A stretch of DNA of 37,674 nucleotides from Acholeplasmataceae bacterium (GTDB taxonomy: Bacteria > Bacillota_I > Bacilli_A > ML615J-28 > CAG-698): NCBI GenBank assembly GCA_012838705.1, contig DUOT01000172.1, forward strand, positions 1 through 37,674. The letters run 5' to 3'. Shown here piece after piece: positions 7,508 to 16,600 of the stretch (position 1 is the stretch's first letter; each line of letters begins with the position of its first letter). The translations under genes were made by a program, and so were the position numbers. The notes beneath the pieces were generated by a model. The model was not told the DNA's origin. It saw only the letters and a program-made list of their open reading frames with translations, and did no database searches.

Positions 7508-8375
7508 CAACTGAAATAAACAGATAATTTCCACTCCAATCAAAAGACGGGCTTCCATGCCAAATATAGCCTTCACGGAGCGAGTGGTTTTTACCAGTCT
7601 CTGGATCTATCCATCTTAGGTTAGAGCCTACTATTCCATTTGGGAAAACAAAATGTTGCGAGTAAATAATTAAATCGTCCCATTTTCTGACCGTAGCATG
7701 GAGTCCGCCATCTGTTGTTAGTCTATGCATTGTTCCTTCTTCTATATCCACATACCATAGATCAGAATTAGGCAAATCATCAATCAGTATGGATGGTTCG
7801 TTCATTAAATTAGATCCAAATATTATTCTTTTCCCATCTGGGAAAAACTTGGGATAGTCTGCATAAGCTGGGATATCGACAACTATTTTTAGGTTTTTCA
7901 TGTCGGGGTCGGCGACAACGAGCTGCTCTCGATTTGGCGAAATGATTCTTTTGAATACTATTTTCGTACCGTCAAAGCTCCATGATGGTTGTGTCTCTGC
8001 ATACCTAGAATTAGATAGCTTTTCTTCATTTTCTCCACTAGGTTTAATTCTCCATATGGCGGAATCTCTATGGAACAGAATCCATTCTCCATCAGGCGAC
8101 CAACTCGGGTGTGAGCCTTTGGTTAAAAACCTATAGTTGTAGATATTCCCTGGCTGTGCAATATAAAGATTGCCACCGTCTTCAAACACTACTTTTTCAG
8201 AATCAGATGCTGATGCTCTATACCCAACTGCACTTACTGCTGAATATGACTTTAAAGGAAAGGCCAGATCATCTGGAGCAACAACATAGTTTGCAAGTGG
8301 GTGTGTTAGCCAAGCATCTGCGTATCCACCAATCAACAGCATCAACACGAAGACGATCAAAATCCGTTTTCTCAC
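7494..8375 (-). CDS. Secreted TolB/PD40-like beta-propeller, probable moron gene
   Basis: The GTG at 8375 is chosen as start. GGGGTG lies 5 bases upstream, the promoter at 8407-8412 lies just beyond, and the product begins with a signal peptide (MRKRILIVFVLMLLIGG, likely cut after ADA near residue 24). A longer frame reaching 8459 would start upstream of that promoter. The 293-residue product has four or five propeller blades of the PD40/TolB type (HPSWSPDGEWILF, QPSWSFDGTKIVF, YPKFFPDGKRIIF, SPSFDWSGNYLF). No lipobox cysteine is seen. It is the only gene on this strand and sits in the middle of tail genes. It is probably exported by the infected cell and could alter the surface or block superinfection. 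It is not an obvious tail part. Confidence 0.78.
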   Translation of the reverse strand: MRKRILIVFVLMLLIGGYADAWLTHPLANYVVAPDDLAFPLKSYSAVSAVGYRASASDSEKVVFEDGGNLYIAQPGNIYNYRFLTKGSHPSWSPDGEWILFHRDSAIWRIKPSGENEEKLSNSRYAETQPSWSFDGTKIVFKRIISPNREQLVVADPDMKNLKIVVDIPAYADYPKFFPDGKRIIFGSNLMNEPSILIDDLPNSDLWYVDIEEGTMHRLTTDGGLHATVRKWDDLIIYSQHFVFPNGIVGSNLRWIDPETGKNHSLREGYIWHGSPSFDWSGNYLFISVAHRP

Positions 8376-8406
8376 TTTATCACCCCATGTGGTTTTCTTA
8401 ATGCTT

Positions 8407-8435
8407 ATTATACCACAAAATAAACTATTTAACCA
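8407..8435 (-). promoter_or_regulatory. Extended -10 promoter for the beta-propeller gene
   Basis: On the minus strand, TGGTATAAT gives a perfect TATAAT (8412-8407) preceded by the TG of an extended -10 element (8415-8414). Seventeen bases further up is TGGTTA (8435-8430), which matches only 3 of 6 positions of TTGACA. Transcription would begin near 8400, about 25 bases before the GTG start. This is a housekeeping-sigma type promoter and fits independent expression of a cargo gene. Confidence 0.72.
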
Positions 8436-8489
8436 GAAAAAAGAGGGAAAAAGTAGCAAATATAGAAATATATAAAGGGGCTATTGTTT

Positions 8490-9665
8490 ATGAGCACTCA
8501 ATATCTTAGAGAAGCTACGGTTCGCAGTGTACTTGATGGCAACCTTGTAGAGATACTGATAGACGGAAAAGTCGATGTCATTAAGCTTATTGGCAGTAGG
8601 TCTCCAGTTGCATGGGATGTTTTAAACAACAAAGAAATTGAGAGTCCATCTCCTTATGCCAAAGAAGCAAAAAGCCGACTACAAGAACTCTTGCCAGAAG
8701 ATTCAAATATATATTTTCAATTAGATTTCGACGAAAGAGATCACAACAACCACATTCAGGCCTATGTCTATCTATCAGACCAAGAAACAATGGTTAATGC
8801 TGTACTTATATCAGAGGGTCTCGCAAAATCAACAGCAGAGCCACCTAATGTAAGATTCTTTCAAGACTTTGAAATGCTTGAAGTCAATGCAAAGCAATCT
8901 GGCTTAAAAATCTGGTCTGAGCCGAATGAAAAACCACTTGTCGCTCAAACCATTTCCACAGTCACACCTTCTCCTATAATCCCACAACGGAATTCTTCAA
9001 AACCATCCACCCTTAATTACTATCAAAGATTTCCACAGCAATATTTCGCAGGAGCTAATGTCTCCATATACTTTGGAAGCATTCACATTGATGAGGTCCA
9101 AGATCTGGCTTTTTCGTTGCAAGAAGTGGTACAGCCTATATATGGATATGCAAGTTACACAGCCGATGCCTTTGCAAGAGGTACTCGGCTTATTGAGGGT
9201 CAGTTCACAATTAATTTCAAGGAGGCGTATTACCTAAAGGCCATTCTTGAAAAACTTAAACACACAGATAAGGCTAAAGCCCCAGAGGATCCCTTTATTG
9301 CCTTTGATAATGTGGGTGGTGGAAGACAGAACATTGAGGAGGTAATCAAACATCTAGATCCTCATGATTTTGACACATACGCCAAGCAATATCAAAAAAC
9401 CATTTGGGGTATAGGGGCAGATAGAACAGACATAGCAAGCCTCTCAGAATTTAAGGAGACAAGTCCATATTTTGATCAGCTAGATAGCGACGGCTTCAAT
9501 ATCGTGATCAACTATGGGAATATTGACTCCTCTCTACAAAACAGCACTACTAAAACGATAATTGGCGTTCAATTAACTGGTTGCTCTCAAATGCTTGCTC
9601 CAACTGGTCAACCAGTATTAGAACAATATAGTTTTATAGCAAAAGATCTAGACGGATTCATTTAA
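8490..9665 (+). CDS. Degenerate nuclease (SNase-like) domain fused to a tube-like tail domain
   Basis: The ATG at 8490 is preferred (AAAGGGG 9 bases upstream) over a TTG at 8484; this gives 391 residues. Residues ~8-149 follow the staphylococcal nuclease (thermonuclease) pattern: a VRSVLDGNLVEI start, IKLIG, a YAKEAKSRLQELL helix, AYVYL and a VNAVLISEGLAK helix. The catalytic positions look lost: K32 at the Arg35 site, R37 at the Asp40 site, V40 at the Glu43 site and H88 at the Arg87 site. After a Pro/Ser-rich linker (~150-180), residues ~185-391 show FGSIHIDEVQDLAFSL, PIYGYAS and a GQFTINF strand, which resemble the tube proteins upstream. It is probably a structural tail or baseplate protein with a dead OB-type domain. 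The SNase fold is fairly sure; the tube-like fold is tentative. Confidence 0.7.
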   Translation: MSTQYLREATVRSVLDGNLVEILIDGKVDVIKLIGSRSPVAWDVLNNKEIESPSPYAKEAKSRLQELLPEDSNIYFQLDFDERDHNNHIQAYVYLSDQETMVNAVLISEGLAKSTAEPPNVRFFQDFEMLEVNAKQSGLKIWSEPNEKPLVAQTISTVTPSPIIPQRNSSKPSTLNYYQRFPQQYFAGANVSIYFGSIHIDEVQDLAFSLQEVVQPIYGYASYTADAFARGTRLIEGQFTINFKEAYYLKAILEKLKHTDKAKAPEDPFIAFDNVGGGRQNIEEVIKHLDPHDFDTYAKQYQKTIWGIGADRTDIASLSEFKETSPYFDQLDSDGFNIVINYGNIDSSLQNSTTKTIIGVQLTGCSQMLAPTGQPVLEQYSFIAKDLDGFI

Positions 9666-9686
9666 AAAAAGAAAAGGGGTTTAGTA

Positions 9687-10136
9687 ATGGCTAAGAAAAA
9701 GATTGAAGAAGTAAAAGCGGAAGATATGATGCTTGAAGCTCAAGAAGAGCAATTGGAAGAAGAGTACAGCTTCGACAACATCGAAGACGAAGAAGGATAC
9801 GTCGACGAGGGTGATGGGCTCTTGTTCCCTGGTGGTCCAACCCTAGACCAAGTAGAAGAATGGAAATCTAGATTTACCAATATTTATGCTACAGAGTTTG
9901 AAGAAGACATTTTCATCTGGCGCCCGCTCACACGCATTGAATACAAAGAAGTTCTCAAGGTCAAGAATGCCGACGCTATGTATCGTGAAGAGCGCATCTG
10001 CGAAAAATGCGTACTCTGGCCTGAAAACTATAGCTTTGTTGCTATGAGCTCTGGTGGAGCTGGGCAACCAACCATTCTTTCTGAGCAGATTATGGAGAAA
10101 TCAGGATTTGTAGCTGCTGAAGCTACCAGATTATAG
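9687..10136 (+). CDS. Tail assembly chaperone-like protein 1
   Basis: This 149-residue protein has an acidic, disordered N-terminus (residues 1-55, many Glu). Its core has EDIFIWRPLTRIEYKEVL and a C-x2-C pair (ICEKCVLWPENY). The next gene encodes the same core (KIFIWRPLSRQEYKEI, ICQACILEPS). Two related small proteins immediately before the tape-measure slot are the usual place for tail assembly chaperones, which hold the tape measure before tube assembly and are normally absent from the finished virion. The position and pairing support the call; I see no motif that proves it. Confidence 0.65.
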   Translation: MAKKKIEEVKAEDMMLEAQEEQLEEEYSFDNIEDEEGYVDEGDGLLFPGGPTLDQVEEWKSRFTNIYATEFEEDIFIWRPLTRIEYKEVLKVKNADAMYREERICEKCVLWPENYSFVAMSSGGAGQPTILSEQIMEKSGFVAAEATRL

Positions 10137-10156
10137 TTTCTTTAAGGGGTGACAGA

Positions 10157-10657
10157 ATGACACCCGAAAGATTACTAGAATTAAAACGAGAATGGGGCCA
10201 AATCTTCGAAGATGAAATTTTAGGTAAGATATTTATTTGGAGGCCTCTTTCTAGGCAAGAATATAAGGAAATTATTTCGCTTGATATAAGCACTGAAGAG
10301 CAAGAAGAATTAATCTGTCAAGCATGTATCTTAGAACCGAGCATTGAAGAGTTTAAGAGTTTTTCTGGCAAATATGGATTGGTTGCCACAACGCTTGCAG
10401 ATATGATTATTGGGACTTCATGCCTAGATAATGAATCAATCATGTCAAAACTAAGTGCATACAGGGCACAAGTTCAGCAGTTTGAGTCTCAGATGGACTT
10501 AGTTATCTTCGAAGGTTTTAGTGGTAGATACTCACTAGAGGAAATCAAGTCTTGGCCCATGGAAAAAGCAATCTCATACTTTGCTCAAGCTGAATGGATA
10601 CTAAAAGTTCTTCGTGGTGTCCCATTAGAAACAGAAGACTCAAATCCATTTGTTTAA
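10157..10657 (+). CDS. Tail assembly chaperone-like protein 2
   Basis: This 166-residue protein starts at an ATG with an AAGGGGTGA site, 20 bases after the previous gene and in the -1 frame relative to it. It shares the FIWRPL-SRQEYKE core and C-x2-C pair with its neighbour but has a longer helical C-terminus (FESQMDLVIFEGF, then EKAISYFAQAEWIL). In many phages the second chaperone is made by frameshifting from the first. Here it has its own start and ribosome site, so separate translation is more likely. The long frame that follows it is the first giant protein. Confidence 0.65.
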   Translation: MTPERLLELKREWGQIFEDEILGKIFIWRPLSRQEYKEIISLDISTEEQEELICQACILEPSIEEFKSFSGKYGLVATTLADMIIGTSCLDNESIMSKLSAYRAQVQQFESQMDLVIFEGFSGRYSLEEIKSWPMEKAISYFAQAEWILKVLRGVPLETEDSNPFV

Positions 10658-10672
10658 AGGAGGAAGAAGTCC

Positions 10673-13600
10673 GTGGCTAAAAACAGATATTCGGATTATT
10701 TAGGCGGGGCTTCTTCCCGTTTTGTCCAAGAGGAATATAACGCCCAGGACGACCGCACATCCCCTGGAAAGGTGGTAGCTGGGGTTGCCCTGGGCGTTGT
10801 CGCTTTAGGGGCAGTTGCGTACTCAGGAGCACTAAGATCGCCTATACAGCAGATTTCTAAAAGACTGGCGTCTGCTGATCTCGGGCCATCTCGTGCAGTA
10901 ATTCAAGGATTGCGCAATTGGGCTAAAAATCCTTCTGATCTCAGGCATGGCGTAAACCGCATTTTATCTAGAGAATATCAAGAAGGGTTTTCTAGGCTTA
11001 GAAATATCCCTAGAGCTATCAGTGACGAAGTTGCTGCTGCAAGCTCAAGACTAAGCAAGACAACTGGTCGCCATCTCTTAGATAATATTCCATCTGAATT
11101 CGAAACTAGAATGGTAGGCCATCTAGCTGACCAAGAAAACATAGTTCAGATGGCTTCTGGTTACGCCAAAAGAAACTTTGCCACTAAAATCATTGATGGG
11201 ACAATGGCTACAAACAGGGCATACGACGAAGGAATGCGAGATGCCTTTAGAAGAATCTCTGGTGTTGTTAGAGAAATATCTCCAATAAGCATGAATAGGA
11301 TGTCCAGAGATCAGTGGTCAAGGTTGATGAAAGAAAGGCTTGGCGATAGCTTTAACCAAAGTGCCGTTGAAGAAGCGTGGAATCAGCTTAGTCGTTTAAA
11401 CATTCATCGCACCCAAAAACTTGGTGATCGTGTCCATAGTCAATTCATCAATAAAGAAGAAATTAAACGACTTGCCAGATTGAGGAAAAGCGGACGAGCT
11501 GGGATGGAAAGAACTATCCTAGAGGCTCGATTCAGGGCTGAAAGAGATTATTATAAGATGGTAAACCGCAACACCAAAATGTTGCGTGAAGAATTCCACA
11601 AGCAGATGATGGTTAACGCATCAAAGGATAAGCTTCTTCAGAAGGCAACTGGCTTTAGACAGGCCACGGTTGGAGACCTCCATGATGCTGGCCTACTAGG
11701 CAAGATCCTTATCCCCAAAAGAGGGAAGGGGCAAATGGAGGAGTTTAACCTAGGCGAGCTATTGGCTGATGCCAGAAGTAAGCGAGCCCAATCGCTACGC
11801 AAACTATCTGCTGGCACTGGAATATACGTAAATGATTCTGGTGAAATAGTCGATATGAGAAAGCTGACATCCGTACCTGGAGATGTTTTAGACTTTCTCA
11901 CTTATGAGACAAGAATACCTGTAGCTGGATTTAACCCGTTAAGGGTTATGCATGTGCATTCAAGAAGACAGACTGCACATATGCAACAATTCCGTTTCGG
12001 TACATTAAAATCTGTACAGCCATGGATTACCGAAGCAGCAAGTAAAGAACAAGCCAAACTTGGCTCGGACTTTATCCGTTTTGGAAAACATCTCTATAGC
12101 TTTGAGACAGGTGATATCCTTCGTAATGCAGATGGAGTAGTTGATACATGGTACGCAACTCATTCAAGAAGAGGCCAGCTTTCGACTATGACCACGAAAA
12201 TGGTCGGCGCCACAGCTAGAGAAAGAGTGCGTCCAGAAGGCTGGAGAGGAACCCTTCACGATATAGGGCAATTTTTAGATATTGGCTTTCAAGATGAAGA
12301 TTCCATTCTCCAGAAACTAGCATCCATTAAAAACAAAAGAAGCGATCCTAACTGGATTCCAAATAGAGCAAGGCTTATTACGGACTTAGATCAAACTCCC
12401 AACACTGCTGATTTCTATGAAAGCTTCGAATTCATTAGGAACGAAGCTAGGAGGAAATCTAAGCAATTCAGTTCAGATGCATGGGGCGTGCTTACTAGTA
12501 CTCCTGCATACCAAGAACTGTTTGACGGGAAAGTCCTTAAATTTGACACCCCAGAGGACATCGCAAGTAGTCTACAGACTGTTCTTAATACTGAAAGAAG
12601 ATCCAGAAGCATATATGAAAATGAACTGACAAGATATTGGAATGAATACGCTAACAACCCATCTATGTTTCTTCATTCAGTAGCTCATGATCCAGATAAT
12701 ATGCAAAGGCTAGAGACTATCACTAAGACTATCCAAAAAGAAGTGTTATCCAGAATAGAGGAACAAGCAGAACATCCCATTAACTTCCTGGATTTCATTG
12801 AGAACTCTGGATTGTACGGTAGTGACGCTAGAGAGGGTAAGCACACCGTTTTAAGTTTTATTTTGGATAATCTTGGCGAGTCTGTTGATAGAGAGAGATC
12901 TGATGATATTAACAGATTGATGAGTGCTTTGCGTTCTCGCACAGATGAAGGCGAGCAAGTCAGACAGGTTATTAACGAATTTGCCGAACATGTCTCTCCA
13001 TGGTATAGACCAGTAGAGCCCGAGACCTATCCCAAGTTTGAATATTTTAAATCAAGTTTTGATGAGGATATTATCAGCTCAGATGTTCTATGGATGCGTG
13101 GCAAAAGAAAGCTTCCTATTAAAGAAGCATGGGAATTAATTGCCGACATTAATGACCAAACAAAACGAGATGCCTTCTTTAAGGGAACTACATCATGGGC
13201 TAAACAATGGGTTGCTGGTCGTCACGATATGGGTAACGTGACAACCGCTACGTTCATCCCTTATTCTTATCTTGAACGTTTAAATACCGCAATCGCTCCA
13301 TCTGGCCTTGCTTTAAGCTCTAGGCATTTAGGTTCGGCTTTAGATTTAGCCAAAGGTTTTGGGTTAAATCGTTACGGTCTAGCCTATGCTGCGTTTGCCC
13401 TTGGTGGCGGAGGAATTTTAGGGTACGTCAACTGGGAAATAGGTCAACTCTTGGGCAAGACACCTACTGCAATGGCTGCCGATGTTGTTGCTGGAACACA
13501 CAAAGCTACAGCCGCCTTGAGGGATGCAACTGGAGTAACTAGCACATTTAAGTGGCTTAGAAGTGTAACTCCTGGAAGTGAGCTTTTAACAGAGATTCCA

Positions 13601-16600
13601 GGTGGTCAATTCCTCGACTTCACCCAATCATATGAGGATCTAGAAGAGTACTACGAACACGGACAAGATCCAGTTCGTAAAGGCAGATACTGGACGCTAG
13701 GTAACACCCCATTCCAGGGTGGTAGGGTTAAGTACTATAGACCCAACTGGTATCAAAGAGCTCAAGCCGACATAATGCATACTGATGTCATGTATGGTTC
13801 AGGACAAGAGCACTATAGGAGAACTCCGTTCCCGACACTTAGAAATCCTCTTGCGCCGATTTGGTATTTTGCAGACCCATACTACTATGACCGCAAACAC
13901 TATTATGATCGCCCATATCCTGTAACTGGCGGTCTTGCGGAACTAGAAGAAATTCCTATTGTTGGTTCTACGCTTAATGCCACGGTTGGTCAAATACTAA
14001 AGCCCACTAGGTACATGCACGAAGAGCAATGGGCTTCTAATACTGCCAAAGAAACGATTGCTAATATAAATGAATATGAAAAAGCAAGAGCCACAAATAA
14101 GATTCGTGGCACTATTACTCCATCTGGTAGAATTCGATTTGGCGATGCATGGCGAGGAACTCAAGGGTTATCCCCAGAGTTTGGCGATGTAATCTATGAA
14201 GAAGATGCCGATACCGAAATGCTAGTGGATGGAGCAGGCAGTGTTCCTCTTAGCACATCTCAGCCTGGTCAAGATATGAGCGGAGGAGCGTTTCCAAGAT
14301 TATTCTATAGGCCAAGATCGTCTGGTTCTGGCAGAGAAGCAGTTGCACAAATCAACGTAGCAACAAAAGAACGTGCGATGAGGCAACCGCCAGCAGACAT
14401 GATCCAAACAACGAGTCCTCAGTATGCCTTCAGAGAAGGTATTGCTGATATATACCAAATCGGTGGTATATATGGATTCGGAGCGAAAATGGCTTTCGGC
14501 GAGCCTTATATGGATAGGTCAGTCCTTGAAAACGCATACAGAATGCACTCTGCAAGCGATAGATTTTGGGATATGGAGCTTGGTGGGTGGCTGTTTGGTG
14601 CTAACCTATCCGAGATTACTCGTAGGTTTATACCGCCAGACAAAGGCGACTATTTTAACCCAATTCGCAATACCATGCCATCATGGATGCCTGGAAATAC
14701 CTACTTCAAGAACTTCCAGATTGGAGATCCATATTCCAAAGTTGAAAGCGGAGAATACAGACTACCTGGTGCTGGATACGAAGCCATTAATGATGTCGGT
14801 GGCGTAACAATGCGTCTAGAGGCGCAAATGCTCTCTAGATCCAGCAAAGAACTTATAAATTACTTCCTATTAAATGAGATGCCAGCAGAAGAATATGACG
14901 AGTTAAAATCCCGTGGTGATAACAGGATTAGAGCTCGAATCATGAGTAGCTGGGATCGCAAAAATATGCTTGCTGGCGACACAGAAAGAAAGATGACAAT
15001 CTATGACCGACAAACAAACGTAATCGGTCAGATTGATGCCATCATAAATACTCAATACGGCCCAGAAGCTATTCAGATTCAAACTGTTAGCGAAGATGAA
15101 TTTTACAGAATAGCGGAACAAGGGCATGCACACGCCAAGCATATTACCGAGCTTAACTTCATGCTTAAACCAGCAGGTGCTACTCGAGGCGGAATCCTGT
15201 ATGTCAATGAAGAGGATACCTATGAACAAGCATACTACAACTTTGATTATAACGATCAGCTATGGTACAGCAGTTATAGAAAAGTTGAAAAGGCAAGAGC
15301 TCGGATTAATAAAATGGTCAAGAAGGGTCAAATAAATCGCTTTGACCTTTATGATGATTTCCACAAGTTCAAGATACTTGCAGATATAGCTCCGTTCTCT
15401 GACGAGTATCGCTATTATAATTCTATTGTTTCAAAGAGCCAAAGGCTCACAGATGAAGAAAGAGAAGAAATTAAAAGGATACGTAAGCAAGTATCTGAAG
15501 TCAAGAAAAAGCATAGGCATTTTGATTATCAATTTGCAGATGCCAATATCGTACAGCGCCGTTTTGTAGTTAAGGATGTGCTAGACAAACATCGCTTTAC
15601 TGTTTATGGAAGACCAGGAGAAATCTTCACACTTGCTGGTGTAGACATTCCATCTTCTCAAACAGATCCAGTGGCTCAGGAAGCTAGGGAACGCATCGCA
15701 GAAACAATCGCACCAATGAGAATGGTTACTCTAGGTATCACAAATGACCCCGTTCACTTGCGAAATAAAGACACCTATCGAACAGTTGGTGCAGTTGTCT
15801 ACGAGTCAGACGGAAGCGTATTACAGCAATCTTTAATTAGATCTGGACTAGCAACAGAAGACGAAGACGACATATCCCCAGCAGGAATCCATGCCAGATT
15901 TAATGCGTTCGAAAGGCAGATTGGTGCTCTGTGGGAAAGATTCGCTCACGCAGACACTCCATTTCACACAAAATTCCTACAGGTCAGAAGTCCACTAGAG
16001 GACTATAAGCGCAGAGAAGTATTCGGAAAGAACTGGCAATCATGGGATGCTCCAGTTAAAAATTTTATTCGTCCGACATTAGAATCTTTCTCCGCCAAGA
16101 ATCCTCTTGTAGCTGGCTTCCTGGGTGGAATGCTTGGGGCGGCGTTTGGTGAACCATCTTCTCCAAGGGCAAAGCTTATCTTAGGAACAGTCGGAGCCTT
16201 AACTACTGCATCATTAAGTCTTGCACAGTCTTTGCAAGAAATACAATCAGAAGAAAGATGGATTCCTAAGAGGCGGGTACTGGAAAGAGAAATCAATGAA
16301 TACTTCGACATTCTTAACTTCATCAAATGGCACGGCCTCTACCAGCACGCCTTGGACATGGCTGAAGAAGCTGGAGAAGGCAACGTCAAAAAGCTATTTG
16401 AAGAGATAGACCAAGAAGGCAGAAAAAGAAGACGAGTAACCAAGAGCCAGGAGCGGCGGAAGCGAGAAATCGTATCCAGGCACCTAGAAGAGATCCCTGA
16501 AGAAGAGATGCATCAGGAGTTTGGACTAGACTATCTACTAGAAAGAATTCATAACTGGAGAGCTAGACGGGACAAGAGAGATCTAGGAAAGATTAACTGG

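Noticed and set aside
8376-8459. Longer reading frame for the beta-propeller gene starting at 8459
   Set aside because: The predicted promoter lies inside this extension, and the GTG at 8375 has a good ribosome site and gives a clean signal peptide.
8436-8489. Forward promoter before the SNase-fusion gene
   Set aside because: The A/T-rich stretch has TATA-like words but no convincing -35/-10 pair, so I do not call one, although a phage-specific promoter could be here.
10121-10160. Possible -1 frameshift joining the two chaperone-like genes
   Set aside because: The second frame is open from 10121, so a -1 shift is possible in principle. However, no slippery heptamer is present in 10121-10136 and the second gene has its own ribosome site and ATG.
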